A stretch of 64,000 bases of DNA from an uncultured Alphaproteobacteria bacterium (GTDB lineage: Bacteria > Pseudomonadota > Alphaproteobacteria > SP197): positions 2,546,225 to 2,610,224 of the forward strand of contig OY282363.1 in the NCBI GenBank assembly GCA_958295695.1. The letters run 5' to 3'. This document shows positions 25,481 to 34,500 of the stretch, one piece after another. Position numbers and translations under genes: made by a program. Below the pieces are notes generated by a model. That model was not told the DNA's origin. It did no database searches and was given only the letters and a program-made list of their open reading frames with translations. Positions within the stretch are counted from its first letter, which is position 1. Every line of letters begins with the position of its first letter.

Positions 25481-25507
25481 ATCCTATCCCCCTGGAAGGG
25501 ATAGGAT
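25481..25507. promoter_or_regulatory. Operator for the CsoR/RcnR-family repressor
   Basis: Perfect 10-bp inverted repeat ATCCTATCCC / GGGATAGGAT around a 7-bp centre (CCTGGAA), immediately upstream of the repressor start. G/C tracts flanked by AT-rich TAG or CTA ends are typical of CsoR/RcnR sites. The start codon lies so close that bound repressor would block both RNA polymerase and the ribosome-binding region. On the other side, the stop of the convergent-facing methyltransferase gene begins only 11 bp away. Confidence 0.8.
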
Positions 25508-25517
25508 CAAGCGCCGC

Positions 25518-26399
25518 TCAACGCCCGTCGCCCAGGACCTTCGCCAGGCTGACCTGCCCGCCGCCCGGACGCAGGGGCCGCTGTTGGGAGCCGTGCGGCG
25601 ACCAGGCGGTCAGGAAGAGGACATCGAAGGTCGCGGGAACGCGCCCCTCGCCGTCGCCATGACGCTCCGCGTAGAGCGCCGCCGCCGCGAGCAGCACGTC
25701 GCGCCGCGCCATGCGCCTCGGCCTCGCGGCGACGGCGTTCGTCTCCCCCATGCCGCGCAGGTCGCGCATCAGCGCCAGCGGGTCGCGGTAGCTCACGTCG
25801 ATCCGGTCGACATCGACGACCGGCAGGGCGAAACCCGCGCGCTGCAGCAAGGCGCCGGCGTCGCGCACGTCGACCATGGGCGAGAGCCTGGGCGACAGTC
25901 CGCCGGTCGCGGCGATCTCGGCGTCGGCCAGGACCGTTCTCAGCTCGTTGAGCGTCTTGTCGCCCAGCAGGGCGGCGAGGAAGAGGCCGTCCGGCCTCAG
26001 GCTCCGCCGGATCTGGCTCAGGCAGCCGGGCAGGTCGTTGACCCAGTGGAGGGCGAGATTGCTGACGACGAGATCGACCGAGTGTGGACCCAGTGGCGGC
26101 AGGTCCTCGTCGGCGACGAAACGCGGCCCGCGGCACCGCCGCGCGAAGCTCTCGGAGAGGTCCGCCTGGGCCAGGAACGCGACGCCGTTCCGGCCGGCGA
26201 GGCCCTCGCGGAGCGCGCCGTCGCGCGCGCCCAGCTCGACCGCGACCGGAAACCGCCGGGTGATGTCGTCGAGACGGTCGAGCAGGCGCAGGCCCACCTC
26301 CCGGAACAGGCCCTCGCTCGCCTCGGTCGCGCGCGCGGCGGCGCGGGCGCGATGGAGGCGCACCGCGCGGCGGTCGAAAGGGGCTTGAGATTCGGACAT
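25518..26399 (-). CDS. SAM-dependent methyltransferase (BioC / NDUFAF5-like)
   Basis: A 293-residue class I methyltransferase. N-terminal FDRRAVRLHRARAAARA is the BioC/NDUFAF5-type lead; VAVELGARDGALREGL is a somewhat altered SAM loop; DLVVSNLALHWVNDLPG is the diagnostic NLALHWVNDLP segment; and RRSLRPDGLFLAALLGDKTL follows. In alphaproteobacteria this group corresponds to the mitochondrial complex I assembly factor NDUFAF5, an arginine hydroxylase, as well as to malonyl-ACP methyltransferase BioC; no biotin genes are nearby, so the NDUFAF5-like role is equally possible. Divergent from comF. Confidence 0.85.
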   Translation of the reverse strand: MSESQAPFDRRAVRLHRARAAARATEASEGLFREVGLRLLDRLDDITRRFPVAVELGARDGALREGLAGRNGVAFLAQADLSESFARRCRGPRFVADEDLPPLGPHSVDLVVSNLALHWVNDLPGCLSQIRRSLRPDGLFLAALLGDKTLNELRTVLADAEIAATGGLSPRLSPMVDVRDAGALLQRAGFALPVVDVDRIDVSYRDPLALMRDLRGMGETNAVAARPRRMARRDVLLAAAALYAERHGDGEGRVPATFDVLFLTAWSPHGSQQRPLRPGGGQVSLAKVLGDGR

Positions 26400-26477
26400 C
26401 GCCTCCTTTTGCCCTTCCGGGACGCCTCAGGGCAATGCGCGGTTGACGCGCATGGGCGACGGGCGCGGAATGGCCGG

Positions 26478-27224
26478 ATGGATGTTCTTGCCGGTTTCGG
26501 CGATATCGGACGCCGCGTCGTCGACACGGTGCTGCCCCTGCGCTGTCTGGCCTGCGGCGCGATCGTCGATGAGATCGGCGCCCTGTGTCCGGCCTGCTGG
26601 ACCGGCCTCGAGCTGATCGCGGCGCCCGTTTGCGCGTCCTGCGGTCTGCCCTTCGGACACGACGGGGAACCGGGGGCCGTGTGCGGAGGGTGCCTGGCCC
26701 ACCCGCCCGCCTTCGACCGCGCCCGCGCCGCCCTGCGCTACAACGACCTCGCCGCGAAGCTGATCGTCGGGTTCAAGCGCGGCGACAGGCTCCACCATCT
26801 CGCGGCCTTCGCCCGATGGCTCGAGCGCTCCGGCGGGTCCATGGTCGGCGAGGCGGACCTGATCTGCCCCGTGCCGCTCCATCCGGTCCGCCTGTGGCGT
26901 CGCCGCTACAACCAGTCGGCCCTGCTCGCCAACGCCCTGGCGAAGCGGGCCGCGCGGCGCTCGACGCCGGATCTGCTGGTGCGCCGCAGGGCGACCCCCT
27001 CCCAGGGCGGTCTGAACCGCCGGCAGAGGATCGAAAACCTGCGCGGAGCCATCGCGGTTCGGCGGGGGCGGACGGATGCGGTGCGGGGAGCGCGCGTGGT
27101 CGTGGTCGACGACGTGATGACGACCGGCGCCACGGTCGACGCCTGCGCCAAGGCCCTGAAGAGGGCCGGCGCCCTTCGCGTCGACGTCGTCGCCCTCGCG
27201 CGCGTCGTTCGCGGAACCACTTGA
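26478..27224 (+). CDS. comF: ComF-family phosphoribosyltransferase-like protein
   Basis: A 248-residue ComF homologue, related to a DNA-uptake helicase partner, though in non-competent alphaproteobacteria its role is unclear. An N-terminal zinc finger has four Cys pairs: LRCLACGAIV, LCPACW, CASCG and VCGGCL. The type I phosphoribosyltransferase fold follows, with the PRPP-binding motif VVVVDDVMTTGATVDACAKAL and CPVPLHPVRLWRRRYNQSALLA. ATG 26478 gives the usual MDVLAGFGDIGRR start. It precedes grxC by 63 bp. Confidence 0.93.
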   Translation: MDVLAGFGDIGRRVVDTVLPLRCLACGAIVDEIGALCPACWTGLELIAAPVCASCGLPFGHDGEPGAVCGGCLAHPPAFDRARAALRYNDLAAKLIVGFKRGDRLHHLAAFARWLERSGGSMVGEADLICPVPLHPVRLWRRRYNQSALLANALAKRAARRSTPDLLVRRRATPSQGGLNRRQRIENLRGAIAVRRGRTDAVRGARVVVVDDVMTTGATVDACAKALKRAGALRVDVVALARVVRGTT

Positions 27225-27287
27225 CCGACGGCGTTTCCGAAGGCGCGGAAAACCTGATACGGTCCCGCGATCCCGAGGGAGTCCGGG

Positions 27288-27551
27288 ATGGCCGAGGTCG
27301 TCATCTACACCGCGATGTTCTGCCCGTTCTGCGCGCGCGCCAAGGCGCTCCTGCGGGCCAAGGACGTCGACTACGAGGAGGTCGACGTCACGACGGGCGC
27401 CGGGAGACGCGCCGAAATGGCCGAACGCTCGGGCGGCGGCCGGACCGTGCCCCAGATTCTCATCGACGGCGAACCGGTCGGCGGTTGCGACGAGCTCCAT
27501 GCGCTCGAACGGGCCGGCGAACTCGACGCCAGACTGGGGCTGACCGCATGA
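27288..27551 (+). CDS. grxC: Glutaredoxin 3
   Basis: An 87-residue dithiol glutaredoxin with CPFC at residues 12-15, the TVPQILID cis-proline segment and GGCDELHALERAGEL at the glutathione site. It reduces protein disulphides and mixed glutathione disulphides using GSH. The stop overlaps the start of the downstream amidohydrolase (ATGA), a gene pairing common in alphaproteobacteria. Confidence 0.95.
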   Translation: MAEVVIYTAMFCPFCARAKALLRAKDVDYEEVDVTTGAGRRAEMAERSGGGRTVPQILIDGEPVGGCDELHALERAGELDARLGLTA

Positions 27552-28396
27552 CCGTGCTCAGGATCGCCTGCGTGCAGGTCAACGCGCAGCTCGACATGGA
27601 CGCCAACATCGCGGTGGCCTGCGATCTGGTCGACGAGGCCGCCGACGCCGGCGCCGACCTGATCGGCCTGCCCGAAAACGTCGCGCTCATGGCCGCGAGC
27701 GAGGAGGAGCGGCTCGAGAACGCCTACCGGCCCGCCGATCACCCCGCGCTCAAGGCCTTCGCCGACGTAGCGCGGCGGAAAGGCGTCTGGCTCCAGGCCG
27801 GATCGGTCGCGGCGCTGCGCGCCGACGGCGCGCTCGCCAACCATGGCTTCCTGTTCGACGACCGGGGCCGCGTCGCGGCCGACTACGAGAAAATCCACAT
27901 GTTCGATGTCGACCTGCCCGACGGCTCCCGCTACCGGGAATCGGCGATGTTCCGCCCGGGCGACACGGCGGTGCTGGCCCGGACGCCTTGGGGCCCGCTC
28001 GGCATGACGATTTGCTACGACCTGCGCTTCCCGCACCTCTACCGCGATCTCGCCAAGGCCGGCGCGGCGATGCTGACGGCGCCTTCGGCCTTCACCAGGG
28101 TCACCGGCGAGGCCCACTGGGAGGTCCTGCTGCGGGCTCGCGCCGTGGAGTGCGGCGCCGTCGTCTTCGCGCCCTGCCAGACCGGCGACCATCCGGGCGG
28201 ACGCCGGACCTTCGGCCATTCGCTCATCGTCGGCCCCTGGGGCGACGTGCTGGCCGACGCCGGCGCCGATGTCGGCTACTGCATGGCCGAGGTCGATCTC
28301 GGCGAGGTCGCGAAGGCGCGCGCGACCATCCCCGCCCTCGACCACGACCGTCCCTACGGCGGGCCGTTCGGAATCGGGAGGCAGGCGGCGGAGTGA
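27548..28396 (+). CDS. Nitrilase-superfamily carbon-nitrogen hydrolase (Nit1/deaminated glutathione amidase-like)
   Basis: A 282-residue nitrilase-fold hydrolase. The catalytic triad is intact: Glu in GLPENVAL, Lys in YEKIHMFDV, and Cys in MTICYDLRFPHLY. The KIHMFDVDLP and CYDLRFPxLYRDL segments place it in the Nit1 / YafV branch that hydrolyses deaminated glutathione. Its coupling to glutaredoxin supports a role in glutathione repair. The match is by motif; omega-amidase activity cannot be excluded. It ends 3 bp before the convergent methyltransferase gene. Confidence 0.92.
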   Translation: MTVLRIACVQVNAQLDMDANIAVACDLVDEAADAGADLIGLPENVALMAASEEERLENAYRPADHPALKAFADVARRKGVWLQAGSVAALRADGALANHGFLFDDRGRVAADYEKIHMFDVDLPDGSRYRESAMFRPGDTAVLARTPWGPLGMTICYDLRFPHLYRDLAKAGAAMLTAPSAFTRVTGEAHWEVLLRARAVECGAVVFAPCQTGDHPGGRRTFGHSLIVGPWGDVLADAGADVGYCMAEVDLGEVAKARATIPALDHDRPYGGPFGIGRQAAE

Positions 28397-28399
28397 CCG

Positions 28400-28942
28400 T
28401 CACGCCTCGCGGCGCGCGCAGATGCGCTGAACGGCGGCCGGGGCGGGTTCGTGGACGATCCGGTCCTCGTAGGCCAGCACGCGGAAGCCGTCCCTCACCG
28501 CGTCGAGCAGTTCCCCGGGCCTGAGCAGGAAATCGGGGTTGCGGGGCCGCCCGAAGCGCTCGTGGCCCGACGCGAAGGTCTCGTAGAGCAGCAGGCCGCC
28601 GGGCGCGACGGAGGCCGCGATCGCGGGCAGGACCGGCCGGTGGAGGTAGTTCGCGACCGCCACGGCGTCGAACGTCCGGCCGGCGAGGGGCCAGGGGCTC
28701 CCGTCCTCGAGGTCGGCCTCGAGGATCTCGATGTCGCCCCGGCCGCCGAGGTCGGCCAGCGCGTCGACGGCGCGGTCGACAGCGGTCACGGGATGGCCCC
28801 GGGACAGGAGGAAGCGGCTGTGCCGGCCGCCGCCGGCGGCGACGTCCAGAACCGCGCCGCCGACCGCGATCATGGGCGCGAAACGGGCGATCCAGGCGCT
28901 CGGCGCCTGGAAGGGATCGCGATGGGCCGCTCGTCCCGTCAT
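28400..28942 (-). CDS. Class I SAM-dependent methyltransferase (TehB-like)
   Basis: A compact 180-residue methyltransferase. The SAM loop VLDVAAGGGRHSRFLLSRGH is followed by the acidic strand-2 end TAVDRAVDAL, then ADLEDG, FDAVAVANYLHRPVLP and a LLLYETFASGHERFGRP segment. The size and the VANYLHRPL pattern match the small TehB/UbiE-like proteins of alphaproteobacteria. No substrate is known. Divergent from the DUF1178 gene with a 92-bp gap that contains a good promoter for the latter. Confidence 0.85.
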   Translation of the reverse strand: MTGRAAHRDPFQAPSAWIARFAPMIAVGGAVLDVAAGGGRHSRFLLSRGHPVTAVDRAVDALADLGGRGDIEILEADLEDGSPWPLAGRTFDAVAVANYLHRPVLPAIAASVAPGGLLLYETFASGHERFGRPRNPDFLLRPGELLDAVRDGFRVLAYEDRIVHEPAPAAVQRICARREA

Positions 28943-28954
28943 CGTGGCGCCGCC

Positions 28955-28984
28955 TTGTCCGGACGGCCGAGGATGCCATATAGT
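28955..28984 (+). promoter_or_regulatory. Candidate sigma70 promoter for the DUF1178 gene
   Basis: TTGTCC (28955-28960) and TATAGT (28979-28984) are separated by 18 bp and lie upstream of the GTG at 29035. A small stem-loop CCTGA-TTTT-TCAGG (29008-29021) sits in the 5' untranslated region, overlapping the AGGAG of the ribosome-binding site, and could mask it. Confidence 0.45.
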
Positions 28985-29034
28985 GGGGAGTGATGCAGGT
29001 CTAACGGCCTGATTTTTCAGGAGTCTCCCGCGCC

Positions 29035-29508
29035 GTGATCGTGTTCGACGTGAAGTGCGGCAACGGCCATGTCTTCGAAGGCTGGTTCGCCGACACCGCG
29101 GCTTTCCAGGCCCAGGCCGGGAATGGAGACATCGCCTGCCCGATCTGCGGCGACACGTCGGTCGGCAAGGCCCTGATGGCGCCCAACGTGTCGACCGCCA
29201 AATCGTCGGCCAAGGGGGCCGACCCGCCGTCGGACAGGCCCATGCCGTCCCGGGAGCAGGTCACGCTCGCCAAGCAGAAGGAGAAGGCGGGCCAGATGAT
29301 GGCGATGATGCGCGCGGTCAAGGAGCATGTGGAGCAGAACTTCGACAACGTCGGCGTGAAGTTCGCCGAGGAGGCCCGCAAGATCCACTACGGCGAGACC
29401 GAGAAGCGCAACATCTACGGTCAGGCCACCCGCGAGCAGGCCCAGGAGCTGCACGACGAGGGCGTCGAATTCGGCGAGCTGCCCGGCCTGCCGAAGCTCA
29501 GCGGCTGA
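29035..29508 (+). CDS. DUF1178 family protein
   Basis: A 157-residue protein starting with GTG: IVFDVKCGNGHVFEGWF, then ACPICGD. The three Cys (KCGNGH, CPIC) and His form a rubredoxin-like zinc ribbon at the N-terminus (about residues 8-42). A helical C-terminal part follows with EQNFDNVGVKFAEEARKIHYGE, highly typical of DUF1178. It is conserved across alphaproteobacteria and of unknown function; a nucleic-acid or FmdB-like regulatory role has been guessed from the zinc ribbon. Confidence 0.93.
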   Translation: MIVFDVKCGNGHVFEGWFADTAAFQAQAGNGDIACPICGDTSVGKALMAPNVSTAKSSAKGADPPSDRPMPSREQVTLAKQKEKAGQMMAMMRAVKEHVEQNFDNVGVKFAEEARKIHYGETEKRNIYGQATREQAQELHDEGVEFGELPGLPKLSG

Positions 29509-29551
29509 CGCCGCCCTTCGCGCCGGTCCCGGCCCGGCCGGGAAAGACCCC

Positions 29552-29582
29552 CGGAGCGGTTCCGGCTTTGCTGGAACCGCTC
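29552..29582. repeat. Dispersed palindromic repeat, copy with full stem
   Basis: A perfect 10-bp inverted repeat, GAGCGGTTCC ... GGAACCGCTC, with a 9-bp loop (29554-29582), between the DUF1178 stop and the MFS stop. Downstream there is an extra conserved tail (GGGACGC, then GCCGCGAGCGGCAAGCAAGCC-like sequence near 29633) also seen at the 58423 copy. It may act as a bidirectional transcription terminator between these convergent genes even without a T-tract, or be a mobile palindromic unit. Confidence 0.6.
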
Positions 29583-29666
29583 AAGGGACGCGACCGCGGT
29601 CCCGCCGGCCCGCCCGCTCAAGGCGCCGCTCGCCGCGAGCGGCAAGCAAGCCGTGACGAACGCCCC

Positions 29667-30908
29667 CTACACGCGGGCGCGTTCGAGCACGGCGCGGATC
29701 GTGGGGCTGGTCAGGATGTAGACCAGGAGAGCGGCCATCAACACCCCGTTCAGGATGTAGGGGCTGAAGATGAAGGCTTGGTAGAGCGGCATGACGACGA
29801 AGGGCGAGAGCACGTGGCCCACGGGTCCCGTCGCCATGATGAGCCCGGCCGCCGCGCCCTGCTCGCCGTGGCCCACGGCCAGCGAGGCGGCGGACGCCAG
29901 ACCGGGCCGCAGCATGCCCAGGCCCACGCCATGGCAGACCAGCGCGAGCACGATCGGAAGATACGAGTCCGACAGCAGAAACAGGACATAGCCGGCGAGC
30001 GCGACGCCGCAGCCCCAGAACAGAAGCACGCGGGGGCCGAGGTCGAACCGGCGGATCGCCACGATCTGCACCGCGAGCGACGCCGCGGCCGAGACGGTAA
30101 GCGCGACGCCCGACTTCAGGGCGGCCGACTCGGGCGACATCGAAAGCAGGTCCATCATGAAGAACGCGGCGGTCTGCATGGTCGATGACTGGCAGACGCT
30201 CATCACGACGCCGGCCGCGGCGAGCGGCAGAATACGCCGGTCGAGGAAGCTCAGGGTCCTGCCCTGGACCCGTTCGCGCCGCTCGACGCGCGGCTCGCGC
30301 AGGAACAGGGCGATGGCCGCGGCCGACAGGAACGCGACGGCGGCCACGACATAGAGCGGCGCCAGGAGGTCGAAGCCGATCAGCAGGGCGCCCAGTCCCG
30401 GCCCCAGCACGACGCCGACGCTGAAGGAGGCGTTCATCAGCGCGATGTTGGCGGTGCGCTCGGACCGCCGCGTGCGGTCGGCGATATAGGCTTGGGCGGC
30501 CGGGAACGCGCCCGACCCGACGATCCCGAAAATGCCCCGGGACAGCACCATCAGCGGGAAGGCGGCGGCGAGCGAGAGCCATCCCAGCATGCTCGCCTTG
30601 ATGGCCGCGAGGAGCAGGGCCATCGAGATCCCGTAGGAGAAAACGCCGAGGAAGACGACGGGCTTGCGTCCCCACCGGTCGCTCTTACGGCCCCAGAAGG
30701 GGCTCATCAGGAACCACATGAGGCCGGAGAAGGCGAAGATCGCGCCGACCCGCCACTCCGAAAGCCCGATCGTGCGCGCCAGCGGCGGCAGCACCGTGAA
30801 GAGCAGCGACTGGCCCAGGCCGACGCAAACCAGGCTGGCGAACAGCAGCAGGAAGGCGGCGCGGCGACCGTCCGGTTCGCCGGGAGGATGGGATTCGGTG
30901 GCTGTCAC
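29667..30908 (-). CDS. MFS multidrug-type transporter
   Basis: A 413-residue inner-membrane protein with 12 predicted helices. The MFS signature between helices 2 and 3 is present as FWGRKSDRWGRKPVVFLG, and motif C of drug/H+ antiporters is approximated in NASFSVGVVLGPGLGALL. A central cytosolic loop follows LREPRVERRERVQGRTL. These features point to a DHA1-type exporter. The N-terminus MTATESHPPGEPDGRRAA is hydrophilic. No regulator is adjacent and the substrate is unknown. Confidence 0.87.
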   Translation of the reverse strand: MTATESHPPGEPDGRRAAFLLLFASLVCVGLGQSLLFTVLPPLARTIGLSEWRVGAIFAFSGLMWFLMSPFWGRKSDRWGRKPVVFLGVFSYGISMALLLAAIKASMLGWLSLAAAFPLMVLSRGIFGIVGSGAFPAAQAYIADRTRRSERTANIALMNASFSVGVVLGPGLGALLIGFDLLAPLYVVAAVAFLSAAAIALFLREPRVERRERVQGRTLSFLDRRILPLAAAGVVMSVCQSSTMQTAAFFMMDLLSMSPESAALKSGVALTVSAAASLAVQIVAIRRFDLGPRVLLFWGCGVALAGYVLFLLSDSYLPIVLALVCHGVGLGMLRPGLASAASLAVGHGEQGAAAGLIMATGPVGHVLSPFVVMPLYQAFIFSPYILNGVLMAALLVYILTSPTIRAVLERARV

Positions 30909-31583
30909 GGAACTCGTCGGCGGAGTGGCGGAACTGGTCTCGGCCCACTATAACGCCGAGACCGTCCATGCGTCCGCGACGGGTAAGTCAGGGACGCGAT
31001 GCGCCATGGTTCCCGGACTCGGGCAGCATGAGACCGCCGCGCCCGGCCATCGCGGCGGTGCGCTGGAAGGCCGCGCCCGGGCGGTCTCGCGCGTGCTTTT
31101 CGACCGTTACGGTCAGGCTCAATTCGCGAACCGTAGGCGCATTGGTAGAATGGTCCCCGATCCGGGTGGGGGGGCCGGCGCGGCGCATCGCCGGCGCCAC
31201 CGCTTCCTGGCGGCGGTTCGGCAAACGCCGGACCGGCTTGCCGGGATCGTGGGGGCGGACGGGACCTTCGTTCTCGAGAGCCGGAAGGGGGAGCGGAAGC
31301 TGGACCGCAAGCCGCGCCGGCGCGGCGGCAAGGTCCGCAAACGCGGTCTCTCCCGCGAGCGGGCGCCGATCCCGGTCGCCGCCGACCGCGCGGGCGCGAC
31401 CCCCGGCCATTGGGGTAGCCGACCGACATCGGCGCCGGGCCCCACAACATGCGCTCCCGGCCCGCTACGCGCGTGACGTGTTCAAGACCGGCGCCGAGCC
31501 AGAAACGCGCACGGGGCGCCCGCGACGCGACGATCGGCTCGGCGCCGCCCCGGTCGACGGCCTTTCGGCGCGAACCGAACGCC
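30909..31583. other. 675-bp intergenic region without a convincing gene
   Basis: Between the start of the MFS gene and the end of the autotransporter, both on the minus strand. Open frames here have Arg/Pro/Gly-rich, low-complexity translations typical of random high-GC frames. The only structure I see is a 13-bp palindrome, GACCGT-T-ACGGTC (31102-31114), about 200 bp upstream of the MFS start, which could be an operator. A TATAGT hexamer (minus strand, near 30950) may be the -10 of the MFS promoter. Confidence 0.4.
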
Positions 31584-34500
31584 CTACCACCCGATGCGCA
31601 GGTCGAGCCCGACGCGGTGCCCGGCGTCGGTGGCGTTTTCCCTGCGTTCGGCCTCGACGCCCAGGTCGAACCCGGTTCCGAGATCGAGGCGGACGCCGGC
31701 GCGCATGGCGCGCTCGCCGCCTTGCGCCAGACCGAACCCGGCGTAGGGCGTGGCGGTTCCATGGCCGCCGAGCGCGGGCAGCCCGTAGCCCAGGTCCGTC
31801 TCCAGCCGCGCCCCGTCGCCGCCGCCGTCCGCCGGGCGCGTCGCCGCCACGCCCTCGTCCCACAGCCGCGCCACGCCGCTCCCCGACGCGCCCCAGGAGG
31901 GCAGCAGACGGAACGACAGGCCCAACCCGTCCGCGTCCGGGTCCAGGCGCATCGACCCCGACGCGCCCCATTCCTCCACGTCGCTGTCGTGGACCAGGAG
32001 CGCGCGGCCCTTCGCCTCCACCGTCAGGCCCCGCGCCGGGTCCGTCCAGGAGAGGCCGCCGCCGGCCTCGAGGCCCGTCCCCGTCGCGCCGTCGCCGCCG
32101 TCCCAGCGCACGCCCGCTTCCAGCGTCGGCGTCAGGGACGCGCCGCCCGCGAGCGCATAGGCCCGGCTGCCCTCCGCCGCCAGGCGCAGACGTCGCGTGT
32201 CCACCGACACCGCCGCGATCGCGTCGCCGTTGTCCGCCACCCGCCAGCGCGTCGCCTCCGCCGATCCCTTCGCCTCCAGAGTCATGGATGCCCCGGACCA
32301 CACCGGCACGGACCCGCCCGCGGCCCCCGCCAGGAACCGGCTGTCCGCCGTCTGCGCCCCGAACCGATCGCGCAGGTCCCCGTCCACGATCTCGATCTCG
32401 CCCCAGCCGTAACCGGCCGCGCCCCACAGCCGCGTCCCGCCGCCCGCGGCCCAGCCCACATAGGGCGTCAACGCCGTCATCCGGCTCTCGTGCGAACCCT
32501 TCACGGCCGCGTCGCCGCTCCGGTCCGTGTAGGCCACGTCGCTCGAGAACCACGACGCCGCCAAGCCGCCCCGAAGGTCCGGACGCAACGCCGCGTCCAC
32601 GCCCACGTGCGCCGAGAACGCATCCCCCGACCAGTCCAGGGCATCCTCGTCCCGCGACAGCTTGCGCCAGTCGCCCGATCCCCACGCCACGACGCCGCCG
32701 GCGCCCGGACCGCCTGGACCGTCCTCGCCGGCCAGGCCGAACGCGAAGGACTCAGCCCCCAACAGCTCCTTCCACGACACGTCGCCCTCCTCGAGGGCGC
32801 CCTCGTGGGCCCGGACGAACCCCGCCGCCGCCTCGAGGCCGCCCGCCGCCGTCGGCGCCGCCGCGTCCGGAGACGCCAGACGCCCCGTCACCGCGTCCAG
32901 CGCGCTCCCCCACAACGCGCGGGACAACTCCGGCAACACCGACTCGTTGATCGCCTTCAGGCGCGCACGAGCCTTCTCCAGACCGTGCTCCACGGCGATG
33001 GTGAACGTCAGCGACGCGGGCCCGTCCGCGTCCCGCGCCGTCCAGGCGTAGGTCGTCGCGGGAAACACCTCCTTCGGCGTCCCCGACAGCGTCCACGTCG
33101 CCTCGTCGAACCTCAGACCCGCCGGCAGCCGCTCCGGCGTCAGGTCGTGCGTGCAGCACGTCACCGGCGCGTCCCCCGCGCCCTCCTTCACCGGAGGCAG
33201 CACCAAGTCCGCGATCGCCTCGTCCACCGTGTAGACCCGGTTGGAGACCGTCCACGCGAACTCGACGCTCCTGTCCGCGTAGCCCAGGGCGAAGGGCGAG
33301 GGCGACGTCACCCCGCTGGCGCACGCCCGCATCTCCGTCGCGTCCCAAGCCGAACCCGACACCGCCGTCCACGCGGTCCCGTCATGGCGCAACAGCACAA
33401 GCTTCCGACCGGCCGCCGCGTCCCGTATCCCCTGGGACCCCGCAAGGCACAGCGTCAGGCCCCCGGACGGAAGGCCGGAGACCGCCGACACGTCCACCGC
33501 GACCCGCGCGTCACCCTCCCCCAGACCGAACCCCGAACCCGCCGGAGACGGCACGGCGGCGCCCGCCAGGGGCGAATACGTTACCCGGACCGTCGCGGCG
33601 CCGATGCTGTAGACCCTTTCCGTCACCGCCGTCACCGGCACAGCCAGGACCCGCGTGCCCCCGGTCTCCGCCACCGCCACCGGCAGCGACGCCGACTCAT
33701 CATCGCCGTAGCCGCCGCCCGCCGCGTCGTGCGTCAGCGTCGCCGCGTCGGCGTAGTCGTCACCGTCCGACGACGCCGACACCGACACCGTCTGCGGCGA
33801 GTTCCAGTTCGACATCGTGAAGGTCAGGCTGGCGGGGTTCGCCGTCACGTCGGCGTTGTCGCTCGCGATCGAGACCGTCACCGCGCCCGTCGGCTCCGAG
33901 GTCAGCGCCACCGTGTACGAGGCCGAGCTCCCCGCCGTCACGGCCAGATGATCCAGGGGGACGAGCGAGGAGTCGACGAGCGCGAGGCCCTTCTCGTCGT
34001 CGTCCGTCAGGGTCAACGCCCCGCCGCTCACCGCCATGGTCGTCCCGTCGGCCGTGGCCCGGGCGTTCGTTATCGTCGCCGTCACCGTGCCCGTCCGGTC
34101 GCTCGCGTTGTCGATGGCGTCGTTCACCGCCGCCACCGTCGCCGTGTCCGTCGCGTTCGCCGTCGAACCCGCCGCGATCACGATCTCCGCGTCCGAACCC
34201 ACCGTGTAGAAGCCCGTCACCGGGGTCACCGTCACCGTCGTCGCCGCGACCGACGCGCGCGAGAGCGTCGCCGTCACCGTCGACACCCCGCCGTTCTCGG
34301 AGATCGACGACGGCGACACCGCCAGCGTCACCCCCGGCGCGTCGTCGTCGTCCGTCGTCGTCACCGACACGTCCACGTTCGCCAGCCCGTTGTAGTTGGC
34401 GTCGCCGCTCGACGGATCGAGCCGCACCGCCCAGGTCACCGTGCCGTCGTCGATGGCGTCGTCCGCCCCGGTCACCGTCACCGCCTGCGTCGTGCTCCAG

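Noticed and set aside
30988-31410. 140-codon minus-strand frame between the MFS gene and autotransporter
   Set aside because: Composition is random-like and no motif is recognisable.
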